DNA from: Bdellovibrio sp047344985
GTDB lineage: Bacteria > Bdellovibrionota > Bdellovibrionia > Bdellovibrionales > Bdellovibrionaceae
Direction: 5' to 3'
DNA: 64,000 nucleotides
NCBI RefSeq assembly: GCF_047344985.1
Contig: NZ_CP178861.1
Coordinates: 372,001 to 436,000 of the forward strand
Of the stretch, positions 24,962 to 33,728 are shown piece by piece (positions within the stretch are counted from its first letter, which is position 1; every line of letters begins with the position of its first letter). The translations under genes were made by a program, and so were the position numbers. The notes beneath the pieces are model-generated. The model was not told the origin of the DNA. It saw only the letters and a program-made list of their open reading frames with translations, and did not search any database.

Positions 24962-26638
24962 TTAAGGTTTACGAATGTAGTTCAAGAAAGCAAACATACC
25001 GAGGACTATGGCTATTAAGTATCCAATAAAGCTCATAGTAGGCATCCCGGCGATGTGGCTTTCTGTGTTGTGTACAAAGATGAAGGACGAACTTAAAATC
25101 AGGGCCCCGATAATCAAACCCAAGAATAATAAATTCGAAGAACTTTCCACGGATCTTTTCAGTTCCTTGATCTCTCCCACCTTCAAGCGGAAAGCATGAT
25201 CAGGACTGTTGATCTTGCGTAAAAAGAAATTCAACTGGCGAGGCAGGGAATTTAAAAACGCCTTTGATTCTCGCGCCATTTGAGTCATGTCGTTCATGAC
25301 TCTTTGTGGACCGTACTGCGTTTTTGCCAGTTCTCCGGCAAACTCCAAAGAGTAGTGAAGGAAGTCGAAGTCTTTATTAATTTTTCGACCCATGCCTTCG
25401 ATAGAAACAATGGATTTAAAGAAGAGCATCAGATCCGTCGGGACTTGCAAGTGATGGCGAGCGGCGATTCCTGATGACTTCATCAGAATTTTACCAAGGT
25501 TGACGTTTCTTAAGGTCAAACCAAAGTAAGGAGCAATCAACTCGCGCAAATCCTTGGCAAAGATATCGATATTTACACGGTCTGTGAAGGGAGCGAGATC
25601 CACGTATTCATAAGCCAGGCGTTCGTAGTCTTCTTTAGAAAGAGCCAAAAGCATATTTGCGATCGCGGCTTGAGTGCGTGTATTAAGTCGTCCTACAACA
25701 CCGAAATCAATCAAACCGATTTGATTTTGTGGTAAGACGAAAAAATTCCCTGCATGGAGATCTCCATGGAAAAGTCCGTCTTCAAACACCATCTTAAGAT
25801 AGGCGCGCAATCCTTTGCGGATGACTTCGTTAGGATCAATATTTTCCTGAAGAAGGGCGCCCTCTTGACTGAGGGGAATTCCCGGAAGAGCTTCCATCAC
25901 GAGAACTCGTTCGGTCGTGTGCTCTAAGTACACTTTAGGAATTTTGATATCTTCATGACCTTTGAAGTTTTCTTGGAAGCGGCGAATATTATTGGCTTCA
26001 ACGACGAAGTTCGTTTCAAACTCCAGCGTTCTAAAATACTCATCCACAATTCCTACAGGATTGTACGGACGAGCTTCAGGGATGTAGGTGACAATCAATT
26101 CTGCCAATAAATAAAGAACGTTCAGGTCATCATTGATCTTTTGAATAATTCCAGGACGTTGGACTTTGATAACGACGTGTTCACCCGTAGTTAGGCGGGC
26201 TCGGTGCACTTGCGCGATACTAGCGGACCCCAAAGGTTCAGGATCAATGCTTTCAAATTTCTGATAAAGAGCATTGCCGAACTCTTCTTTTAGAACTCCT
26301 TCAATGACTTCAAAGGAAAGAGATTGAACACGGTCGTGCAGTTTTTCAAATTCATTGACGTATTCTTCGGGAACCAAGTCGGGGCGGGTGGCGAGAAGCT
26401 GTCCTAGTTTGACAAATGTAGGACCCAGCTCTTCAAAACTCATACGCATACGCTCGGGCATCGAAAGTGATTCGATGTCCGAGTTTGTGTTGAGTCTTTC
26501 TATAAGGAATTTACCGAGTTTTACCTTTTCCGCGACCTGATGAAAGCCGTGCTTTGCGAACACCCCCACGATCGTTCGCAGTCTTGCCGCGTTTTTTAGA
26601 GTCTTTCCGATCTGGCGTCCGGTGTTTAAGGCTGTCAC
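24962..26638 (-). CDS. ABC1/UbiB-family atypical kinase
   Basis: 558 residues from GTG 26638. The family core is clear: PTFVKLGQLLATRPDLVP, GSASIAQVHRARL (Ala-rich loop), HVVIKVQRPG (the Lys), LFHGDLHAGNFF and LIDFGVVGR, with two membrane helices at the C-terminus. UbiB proteins are ATPases/kinases needed for ubiquinone synthesis or lipid transport. GTG 26638 has GGAG seven bases upstream; a longer frame to 26689 has no such site. Even so the gene overlaps the end of the RNase R gene by 128 bases in another frame. Confidence 0.9.
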   Translation of the reverse strand: MTALNTGRQIGKTLKNAARLRTIVGVFAKHGFHQVAEKVKLGKFLIERLNTNSDIESLSMPERMRMSFEELGPTFVKLGQLLATRPDLVPEEYVNEFEKLHDRVQSLSFEVIEGVLKEEFGNALYQKFESIDPEPLGSASIAQVHRARLTTGEHVVIKVQRPGIIQKINDDLNVLYLLAELIVTYIPEARPYNPVGIVDEYFRTLEFETNFVVEANNIRRFQENFKGHEDIKIPKVYLEHTTERVLVMEALPGIPLSQEGALLQENIDPNEVIRKGLRAYLKMVFEDGLFHGDLHAGNFFVLPQNQIGLIDFGVVGRLNTRTQAAIANMLLALSKEDYERLAYEYVDLAPFTDRVNIDIFAKDLRELIAPYFGLTLRNVNLGKILMKSSGIAARHHLQVPTDLMLFFKSIVSIEGMGRKINKDFDFLHYSLEFAGELAKTQYGPQRVMNDMTQMARESKAFLNSLPRQLNFFLRKINSPDHAFRLKVGEIKELKRSVESSSNLLFLGLIIGALILSSSFIFVHNTESHIAGMPTMSFIGYLIAIVLGMFAFLNYIRKP

Positions 26639-29117
26639 TATTCTTCTCCGAATAATCGTCATTATCACGAAGTTTAGATTGTTCGGCAAACATCAATTTT
26701 TTACTGAGCTTGGGCTTGTCTTTAGAAGGGGTTTCTTCCTCGGACTTTCTGTATTTCTCTGGACCAAGGATCATATTCAAAAGGCTCTGATCTGGTCCTC
26801 TTTTTTCGTCGTCTTCCCGTGCACCCGGTTTAAATCCATACTGCTTTTCGATTTTGTGAATCTTTTCGCGCTGACCTTGTTCGTCTTTACGAGAATCTCC
26901 AAAGAATTTCGATTTCTGATCTTTTTTAAACGGACGTTCTTCTTCGCGGTCTTTGGATTTCTTAGTGAACTCCTGACGGGAATCTTTGCGTCCGCCACCT
27001 TTGGCGAAAGCCCCGCGCTCTTCGCGACGTTCTTCTCTTTCGCCACGACGCTTGCCTGGACCTTGATCTCTTCTTTCGTCACGCTTATCACGACGATCAG
27101 GTCGACCCGATCTTTCTTTTTGTTGGCCATGCAACTTTTTAAGGAAAGATTCTGCCGTGGCTTGCGCCGAAGTTCTTTCTTCGTCGGATTCTTCTTTTTC
27201 AAGTCCCGCAAGAACGAAGTTGATTTGGCCTAGTTCTGGATCGGCTGCTGCCACTTGAATGCGAATCTTATCGCCGATGGCATAAGCAAAACCCGATCTC
27301 TTCGCAACAAGGCGTAAGTTTTCTTCGTCATATTCAAAACGCTCGCCACCAAGATCATCCAAGCGCACAAGTCCATCGACATCGTATTCTCTTAAAAGAA
27401 CAAAGATACCGAACTTTGCCACTGAGCTGATCATGCCGTCGAATTCTTGGCCCACAAATTTTTCCATAAAGCGGGCTTTTTTAATCGATTGCACTTGGCG
27501 TTCTGCTTTTGTTGAACGTTGTTCAGCCGCAGAAAGAATTGTTCCTGCTGTCGACAAATCATCTTCGCTCATCAAACGATAACCAGAATTTGGCATCACT
27601 TGATTTTTAAGAAGTCTGTGCACAATCAAATCAGGATAACGACGGATTGGAGAAGTGAAGTGAGTATAGAACTCAAAACCCAACCCAAAGTGGCCCACGT
27701 TATTCATGCTGTATTTTGCCTGGCTCATTGAACGTAATGTCAGGATATGAAGAATCTGCGCTTCAGGACGGTTTTCAAACTCTTCCAACGCTTTTGTAAG
27801 ACGCTTTTGCAGTTTGCCTTGTCCTAGCTTTGTTTTGCTTCCAAAGTTTGCCATGTACTTTTCTAAAACACGAATCGCCATTTCATTCGGCGGTTCGTGA
27901 ATACGATACAAAGCCGGAATATTGCGACTTGAAAGGAACTTCGCCACGCCAACGTTGGCCGCCAACATCATCTCTTCGATCAAACGATGCGAAAAGAGAC
28001 GCTCAGAGCGTTGGATGTCGACCGGGACACCGGCTCCATCAATCACAAGTTCTGTTTCTGGAATTTCAAGATCCAGTGAGCCTTCTTTAAAGCGTTTCGC
28101 CATCAAGATTTTTGCAAGATCTGAAAGGCGCAGGATGTTTTCTTTCACATGGCTGTGCTTTTCAACTTCATTGCCGTCGATGATTTCTTGCGCTTCACCG
28201 TAAGTGACACGGGCTTTACTTTCCATCACGGCTTCATAGAAGTCCGAGCGTTTCATCTCGCCCGTGAAATCAAAAAGCATTTCAGCGACAAGGCACAGAC
28301 GAGGAACGTGAGGATTTAAAGAGCAAAGTCCGTTACTGAGAACTTCAGGCAGCATCGGGACAACGTAATTCGGGAAGTAAACCGAAGTTCCGCGTTCGTA
28401 AGCATCTTTATCAATCGCGCTACCAATACGAACATAGTGGCTGACGTCCGCAATAGCGACAAAAAGAAGAAACCCTTCATCTGTCACTTCAACGTAAACG
28501 GCGTCGTCAAAATCTTTCGCTGTCGCACCGTCGATCGTGATCAGACTTTTATCACGAAGGTCACGGCGGCCTTTAAAGTCTTTTTCGTCAGGAACTTCAT
28601 TAAAGTGCTTGGCTTCTTCTAAGGTCTCTTTCGAAAATTCCAAAGGAATGTTGTTAGAACGGATCACTCTTTTAATATCTGTAAGAGGATCTAAAGCATC
28701 ACCGATGATTTCAGTGACTTTTCCCGTGAAGGATTTTCCTTCTTCGGGATAGGTGAGGATTTCAGCCGCGACAAGTTCTTTATCTTTGGCATTTAAAGAG
28801 TCTTCAAGCTTGATCTTAAGATCTTGCCCCCATCCTTTGCCTTCATCGCGGATGGCACCGACTCTTTCATTCATTTTGTAAAAACGGCCGACAACTGTTT
28901 TAGTCCCGCGAGAAAGAATGCGGATGATTTCTCCGCGAAAACGTTCGGTCCCTTTTTCCGGAAAAGCTTCAATCACGACTTTATCATTCGTCATGATACC
29001 TTCCATTGAATTGCGGGGAATGTATACGTCGGGGTGTCCGATATCGTCAGGGATAAAAAAACCAAATCCGTCCGGGTGTCTTTTGATTGTGCCGTTGAGG
29101 AGTTTCTTTTTTTGCAT
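26511..29117 (-). CDS. rnr: Ribonuclease R (RNB family)
   Basis: 868 residues: N-terminal cold-shock-like OB folds (GTIKRHPDGFGFFIPDD), the RNB exonuclease domain with catalytic acids in DGATAKDFDDAVYV (about 195-210), a C-terminal S1 domain (about 560-640) and a very long Lys/Arg/Glu/Asp tail of about 220 residues, longer than in E. coli. It degrades RNA 3' to 5', including structured RNA, and acts in rRNA and tmRNA turnover. In a predator it could also recycle RNA. The last 128 bases overlap the UbiB-like gene. Its own ribosome-binding site is weak. Confidence 0.95.
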   Translation of the reverse strand: MQKKKLLNGTIKRHPDGFGFFIPDDIGHPDVYIPRNSMEGIMTNDKVVIEAFPEKGTERFRGEIIRILSRGTKTVVGRFYKMNERVGAIRDEGKGWGQDLKIKLEDSLNAKDKELVAAEILTYPEEGKSFTGKVTEIIGDALDPLTDIKRVIRSNNIPLEFSKETLEEAKHFNEVPDEKDFKGRRDLRDKSLITIDGATAKDFDDAVYVEVTDEGFLLFVAIADVSHYVRIGSAIDKDAYERGTSVYFPNYVVPMLPEVLSNGLCSLNPHVPRLCLVAEMLFDFTGEMKRSDFYEAVMESKARVTYGEAQEIIDGNEVEKHSHVKENILRLSDLAKILMAKRFKEGSLDLEIPETELVIDGAGVPVDIQRSERLFSHRLIEEMMLAANVGVAKFLSSRNIPALYRIHEPPNEMAIRVLEKYMANFGSKTKLGQGKLQKRLTKALEEFENRPEAQILHILTLRSMSQAKYSMNNVGHFGLGFEFYTHFTSPIRRYPDLIVHRLLKNQVMPNSGYRLMSEDDLSTAGTILSAAEQRSTKAERQVQSIKKARFMEKFVGQEFDGMISSVAKFGIFVLLREYDVDGLVRLDDLGGERFEYDEENLRLVAKRSGFAYAIGDKIRIQVAAADPELGQINFVLAGLEKEESDEERTSAQATAESFLKKLHGQQKERSGRPDRRDKRDERRDQGPGKRRGEREERREERGAFAKGGGRKDSRQEFTKKSKDREEERPFKKDQKSKFFGDSRKDEQGQREKIHKIEKQYGFKPGAREDDEKRGPDQSLLNMILGPEKYRKSEEETPSKDKPKLSKKLMFAEQSKLRDNDDYSEKNSDSLKHRTPDRKDSKKRGKTANDRGGVRKARLSSGRGKGKTR

Positions 29118-29342
29118 CTTCAGGTTGTATTTCCTTTATATAGAGAACGCATCTTTAGATTAGCACAACTTAAGTGGTGGAAAAGCACATTATTTGATAT
29201 GCAATTTGGCGCAGGACCTAAATGTCAGGGACAATTCGTAAGACGATGAGTACAAGACACGCGATGCGTTTGTTGATAATGCCCACAGACTGTAGGCGAT
29301 ACGCAGATTCTTATGCAAAAACGGCAAATTCGCAAGTTTTAA

Positions 29343-29376
29343 ATAAAAAGGCCGACCTCTTGGTCAGCCTTTTTGT
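29343..29376 (-). terminator. Terminator of the outer-membrane barrel gene
   Basis: Stem AAGGC-x-GACC/GGTC-x-GCCTT with one C-A mismatch and a TCTT loop; T-runs on both sides allow function in either direction. Confidence 0.8.
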
Positions 29377-29398
29377 GTTTTTATTCTGTCAGATTCTT

Positions 29399-30457
29399 TT
29401 AGAAGTGGGCAAGAGCACCCAAAGTCACCATCTGAGCATCTGCAGTTGGTGCTCCATCTTTATCTAAGAATGAATCAGCGTCGGAGTGATCCATACGGAA
29501 TTCAGCATAAAGATTCAAATTGTCATTCAAGACAATTTTGTCAGTGACTGAAAGAGCATTCACTTTGTCAGCTGCTCCACCATATCCAATTTCATTTCCG
29601 CCACGAACCATTTCATAACGAAGACCTAAGTTGTTGATGCCGATACCATAAGTAAGAACGGCACTCACTGAATCCGCCCAATGTGTGTGAGTGTTTTCAA
29701 ACTTGAAGGTGCGTGAATCATAAGTCACTGCCAACATAAGATTGTCCATGAACTTATAAGAAGCCCAAACGCTGGAAGCTGAGTTGTCTTTTTTGCCAGT
29801 TGCAGGAGCAACAGCGGCATCAGTTCCGATCAAGTAACCTGCAAACCATGTGAGTTTACCAGCCAAAACACCCGTGACAGAAAACTCTGTTGTTTTTGTT
29901 GGAGCATAATCTTCACCGATGGCTCCGTAAGTAAATTGATTGTAGGTCGAAAGAGTCGCCGTCAACCAATCACCAGGAGTGTATTTCGCACGCAACCCTT
30001 CGCCGTAACCAGGTACGATTGTTTGATAAGCGATTGTGTCGTTATAGAATGCATTTTCGTATCTCATCAATGATTCGTATCCCATTGTAGTAAGGAAACG
30101 ACCGAAACCGATTTGCAATTGTGGATTTACTTTATAGAACAACTCCATTTGATCCAATACGCCGAAGTAGGCTTTGGATGTTGCTGCTCCATCTGGAGAG
30201 TACTGAGTTGGTGTGTGAACAAGACGACCTAAGAAAGAGATTTGTTCCGTTTCTTTTTTAAGGAGCACTTGTGCTTTATTTAAACGATAAGCTTCGTTTG
30301 TTGCGCCTTCCGTATTTGGAATTGCTGCATCTTTTGATGAAAGAAAATTGTAGTCAAAGGCAACCTCACCATTAACAGTGATACCACCAATGTCCGCTGC
30401 ATTCGCAGTTGCTGTCCCCATGATTAGCAACGTTGCGAGAATTTTTGAAATACTCAC
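29399..30457 (-). CDS. Outer-membrane beta-barrel (porin-like) protein
   Basis: 352 residues with a signal peptide (cleavage near ANA-ADI), alternating amphipathic strands throughout and a C-terminal aromatic (ALAHF), the signal for barrel insertion. It resembles porins with features such as GFGRFLTTMGYESLMRYEN, and probably forms a diffusion channel; substrate unknown. It starts at GTG after AAGGAG. It is divergent from another porin gene across 522 bases and is not closely similar to it. Confidence 0.78.
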   Translation of the reverse strand: MSISKILATLLIMGTATANAADIGGITVNGEVAFDYNFLSSKDAAIPNTEGATNEAYRLNKAQVLLKKETEQISFLGRLVHTPTQYSPDGAATSKAYFGVLDQMELFYKVNPQLQIGFGRFLTTMGYESLMRYENAFYNDTIAYQTIVPGYGEGLRAKYTPGDWLTATLSTYNQFTYGAIGEDYAPTKTTEFSVTGVLAGKLTWFAGYLIGTDAAVAPATGKKDNSASSVWASYKFMDNLMLAVTYDSRTFKFENTHTHWADSVSAVLTYGIGINNLGLRYEMVRGGNEIGYGGAADKVNALSVTDKIVLNDNLNLYAEFRMDHSDADSFLDKDGAPTADAQMVTLGALAHF

Positions 30458-30979
30458 GTGAACTCCTTTTAAATAAGTAATGAGCTTTTAAATTTGATTT
30501 AAGGTTACGACCTTGGTCTAGTTCCTGTAACGTAAAAAATTACTAAACCTAGACCATGATCCAGGATGATCTAGTGCGGCGACTCTATTATGAAATTTCG
30601 CGTCAATGTCCAAACTTGTACGCAAAAGCAGACCAAAAACTTGCAGACAAATTACATCACTAGCCTCGTTTACTAAGTTCAAAACTTGTGAAGCATTTGC
30701 CATGAAAACCGCTCCAGGTTTGAATTTCATCGAAATAAAATTTTTAAAAAAAGAACATCAAAGAAACGTCAAAATGAAGTGCAAGTCCTGTGTACTTGAA
30801 ACCACATTGAGAAAGTGGATGGCGATGTTTTGAGCAGCGATGAAGAGATCTCAAAATTTTTGTTGTTGATCTTGGACTAGGTCCTCATTAGCATTTTTTA
30901 TGTAATGGCTTACAGCTTTTAATGGATTAATAAGTTTATAAGTAATCATAAGATTGCAACGAAACGAAAGGATGCAACA
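30458..30979. other. Long divergent regulatory region between two barrel genes
   Basis: 522 A/T-rich bases without a credible gene. Three related sequences occur: CTTGGTCTAG (30512-30521), the inverted CTAGACCA (30549-30556) and CTTGGACTAG (30871-30880), which flank the two ends and could bind a shared regulator. The leader of the plus-strand porin gene ends in GAAAGGA. I see no firm -35/-10 pair. Confidence 0.45.
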
Positions 30980-32068
30980 ATGAAAAAACTTTTAGTAATG
31001 GCAGCTATGACAGTTGCGGCTACTAACGCGTTCGCGGGTGTAAAACTCGTTGTACGTTCAGACTATGTCAACACTCCAAACTACGACGACAACACAGGTG
31101 CTGAAGTTGCTGGAACTTCTGTATTTACACCTGCAGTTGCTCGCTTGTACCTAACTGGTATGGTTGGTGACGCTGTGATCGATTCTGGTTGGAATCTTCG
31201 TGCGTTCACTCCAGAAGTATCTGCTGGCGGTACTCTTTCTAAAACTATGACTGTTGATAAGTTCGTAGATCACTTGACTATTGCGAAGCCAATGGGTGAC
31301 TGGACTTTCACAGCTGGTAAATTGCAAGTTAACGTGGGCGGATACGAGCACGGTAAAACTATCATGGGTGACACTTACTTGACATCACTTGCTGGTGGCG
31401 GTGTTGGCGGTGACGGTCAAACTGGTTCAGTTGTAACTCCAGAAAACTCTTCAGGTGTTGCTGCTGCTTACGCGATCAACGCTGATCACAAACTTGAGTT
31501 CCAAGTAACTAACTCTACAAATGCACAAACTATCGAAGCTGGCGCTAGATCAACAGACAAGCGTCACAACATGGGTTTGGCTTACTGGGGTTCTTTTGCT
31601 GAAAAAATGTTCCAAACATACTTGAGCTACACTGTTGGCGCTGGCGACACTATCGCTGCTGGTGTAACTACTGGTCATGAACAAACTTTCCTAGGTGCTG
31701 GTTTCCGTATCGCTCCAATGGAAAACTTGAACATCGATCTTGAGTACCTAGCTAACAGCGATAAAAACGCTACAACTGGTGACAAAGACGAGACAAACTC
31801 TACAATCGTAGAAGCTTCATACAAAATCAATAACTGGACTCCAGTTTTGAAGTACGAAATGTCTAACGATAAAGTTGCTGGCAACGACAACTTCAAACGT
31901 AACGCATTCGCAGTTGGCGTAGAATACATGCCAAAAGCTGAAGACGCTTTCCGTTACCACATCGCTTACGCTTCTGCGAAAGACGATTTCGACAATGCAG
32001 CGTTGGAAGACGTTACATTCAACACTATCACTGTTGGTTTCAAATACACTGGCGACATCGCGAAGTAA
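30980..32068 (+). CDS. Major porin-like outer-membrane protein
   Basis: 362 residues with a signal peptide (MKKLLVMAAMTVAATNAFA-GV) and about 16 alternating strands. The plan (N-terminal RSDYVNTPNYDD, central TFTAGKLQVNVGGYE, C-terminal DAFRYHIAYAS) is shared with the porin at 50319-51356, so the two are paralogues. Codon use is strongly biased to preferred codons (AAC, GGT, GCT, CGT), fitting very high expression. It lacks a C-terminal Phe and ends in GDIAK. A strong terminator follows. Confidence 0.85.
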   Translation: MKKLLVMAAMTVAATNAFAGVKLVVRSDYVNTPNYDDNTGAEVAGTSVFTPAVARLYLTGMVGDAVIDSGWNLRAFTPEVSAGGTLSKTMTVDKFVDHLTIAKPMGDWTFTAGKLQVNVGGYEHGKTIMGDTYLTSLAGGGVGGDGQTGSVVTPENSSGVAAAYAINADHKLEFQVTNSTNAQTIEAGARSTDKRHNMGLAYWGSFAEKMFQTYLSYTVGAGDTIAAGVTTGHEQTFLGAGFRIAPMENLNIDLEYLANSDKNATTGDKDETNSTIVEASYKINNWTPVLKYEMSNDKVAGNDNFKRNAFAVGVEYMPKAEDAFRYHIAYASAKDDFDNAALEDVTFNTITVGFKYTGDIAK

Positions 32069-32092
32069 TTTGATCCTGAAAAGGTGAAAGTT

Positions 32093-32125
32093 AAAAAGCC
32101 CAGGCAACCCCTGGGCTTTTTTTAT
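32093..32125 (+). terminator. Strong rho-independent terminator
   Basis: An 11-bp stem AAAAGCCCAGG/CCTGGGCTTTT, five-base loop and a long T-run, just after the major porin gene. Confidence 0.93.
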
Positions 32126-32128
32126 TTT

Positions 32129-32326
32129 TTAAGAAGCTCTTTTGATAACCAGCTCGATGAGCGCTTTTCTAATCAATTTCTGATAATCCGTTTTATCTTT
32201 TGTGGCGATCTTCTTGAGCTCTGTAAGTAGCTCTGCAGGAACTCGCAATGTGATCGTAGTGTCTTTCTTTTTAATTTCTAAATCATAGATATCATCAAAC
32301 GATTTCCAGACTCCATGTTCAATCAA
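32129..32326 (-). CDS. Ribbon-helix-helix (CopG/BrnA-like) protein, possibly truncated
   Basis: 65 residues from TTG 32326. TTITLRVPAELLTELKKIA followed by DYQKLIRKALIELVIK is the RHH pattern of antitoxins and small repressors. No toxin gene is next to it. There is no ribosome-binding site at the TTG, and the open frame continues upstream for about 19 sense codons to a TAG at about 32384 without a start codon. The gene may thus be a remnant that lost its N-terminus, or may start at a rare codon. Confidence 0.6.
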   Translation of the reverse strand: MIEHGVWKSFDDIYDLEIKKKDTTITLRVPAELLTELKKIATKDKTDYQKLIRKALIELVIKRAS

Positions 32327-32408
32327 ACCGGAAAGATCGCGATCTAAGGGGTCGCGAGTGGATAAATTAGGTGAAGAGGGATTCTAGAAAGCGATATCTG
32401 GAAAAAGG

Positions 32409-32443
32409 AAAAACCCAGGCCTTGGGGGGAAGAGCCTGGGTTT
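32409..32443 (-). terminator. Terminator of the small secreted-peptide gene
   Basis: A 10-bp stem AAACCCAGGC/GCCTGGGTTT with a 13-base loop; on the minus strand it ends in TTTTT. Confidence 0.8.
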
Positions 32444-32473
32444 ATTGGGGGCTATTTAAAATTCTTCTACGAA

Positions 32474-32659
32474 TTAGCGAGTGCCAGTGTATGTAGAAGG
32501 AGCCGATGCTGTCTTAACAGTTTGTACTTTCACAGAAGAAGGGGCTGCTGTTTTTGCGAAAAGGCCGCCTGATTCTTTGTGATCGCATTTAGTTGCACCG
32601 AAAGAAGTTGTTGCTGCGATCGTGATGATTGTTGCTGTGATGATTTTTGCGAATGTCAT
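32474..32659 (-). CDS. Small secreted peptide
   Basis: 61 residues. A signal peptide (MTFAKIITATIITIAATTSFG-AT) leaves a mature peptide of about 40 residues, rich in Thr, Ser, Ala and Lys with one Cys. AAGGAG lies at proper distance before the ATG, and a good terminator follows, which together support a real gene. No family or function recognised. Confidence 0.65.
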   Translation of the reverse strand: MTFAKIITATIITIAATTSFGATKCDHKESGGLFAKTAAPSSVKVQTVKTASAPSTYTGTR

Positions 32660-32863
32660 TTTGAACTCCTTCGTAACAAGCTGTATACATATCCCTAGTG
32701 CGAGGAGTATGCCACGCGAGCTGATTCATCCTGAGAATCACTCAACGACCTTTCAAGCACTTAGAAACGGCGATTCTCAGAGTGAGATCGCAGTGACGGC
32801 GTGTGACCGACAACGCGCGCACCTGTCAGCTTTCTAACAGTTTCGATGAAGGAGTTTTTCTTC

Positions 32864-33703
32864 GTGCGTGCTCTCTTGTCTTCTTTAGGTTTGATTCTGA
32901 TGGCGATGTTTTCGATCCAACTTGGGGCATCGATCGCAAAGCAGCTTTTCCCTGTTGCTGGGGCAGCGGGAACAACTGCCTTACGTGTAACGATGGCGGC
33001 GATTCTTTTATCTGTAGTCGCAAAAATTTGGAAACATAATATTTCCTGGAAAAGTCTTCCGTCACTTGCGGCCTACGGTATTTCTTTGGGAAGCATGAAT
33101 CTGCTTTTTTATTTTGCCTTAGAAAGAATTCCTCTGGGAATCGCAGTCGCTTTGGAGTTTACGGGACCTCTTGCCGTCGCTCTTTTTTCTTCGAAAAAAT
33201 CTTGGGATATTTTATGGGTGCTTCTTGCCGGGATAGGAATTTATCTTCTGCTTCCGGTGTCTCCATCAACAAGCAACCTAGATGTGATCGGTATGCTTCT
33301 CGCTTTAGCCGCGGGATTTTTCTGGGCCTTGTACATTATCTTCGGGCAAAAAGCGGCGAAGCATGGAACCAGTCTTCAAGTCACAGCGTGGGGAATGTGG
33401 TTTGCGACACTCATTGCATTGCCTGGCGGAATGTATTTTAACAGTGCAGAGATCAAAGACATTTCACTCTGGCCGATGGGACTTGGAATCGCCATTCTTT
33501 CAAGCGCACTTCCATATTCATTAGAAATGAAAGCCATGCGAAATATGCCGACAAAAACTTTTGGTATTTTAATGAGTATGGAGCCTGCGGTGGCAACACT
33601 GATGGGACTTTTAGTGCTTAAAGAGACTTTAACTTTGCCACAGTGGATGGCCATTGCCTGTATCATCGCGGCGTCGGCGGGAAGTACAGCGACGGCTAAG
33701 TAA
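32864..33703 (+). CDS. EamA/DMT-superfamily exporter (RhtA-like)
   Basis: 279 residues with about ten membrane helices in two repeated halves. Sequences such as ALERIPLGIAVALEFTGPLAVAL and SALPYSLEMKAMRNMPTKTFGILMSMEPAVA match RhtA-type threonine/homoserine exporters, so amino-acid efflux is the likely role. GTG 32864 is nine bases after AAGGAG; the ATG at 32846 overlaps that site and has none of its own. It is convergent to the S1/P1 nuclease gene. Confidence 0.87.
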   Translation: MRALLSSLGLILMAMFSIQLGASIAKQLFPVAGAAGTTALRVTMAAILLSVVAKIWKHNISWKSLPSLAAYGISLGSMNLLFYFALERIPLGIAVALEFTGPLAVALFSSKKSWDILWVLLAGIGIYLLLPVSPSTSNLDVIGMLLALAAGFFWALYIIFGQKAAKHGTSLQVTAWGMWFATLIALPGGMYFNSAEIKDISLWPMGLGIAILSSALPYSLEMKAMRNMPTKTFGILMSMEPAVATLMGLLVLKETLTLPQWMAIACIIAASAGSTATAK

Positions 33704-33715
33704 TTAAGCCGTCGC
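33689..33715. terminator. Hairpin between convergent genes
   Basis: A perfect 9-bp stem GCGACGGCT/AGCCGTCGC that includes the exporter stop codon. The run that follows is A rather than T on the plus strand, so its terminator strength is doubtful in both directions. Confidence 0.4.
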
Positions 33716-33728
33716 AAAAAAACAGAAA

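Noticed and set aside
26622..27233. 203-codon plus-strand frame rich in Phe, Leu and Ser
   Set aside because: It is antisense to the Lys/Glu-rich RNase R tail, which produces such a composition by complementarity; no start site supports it.
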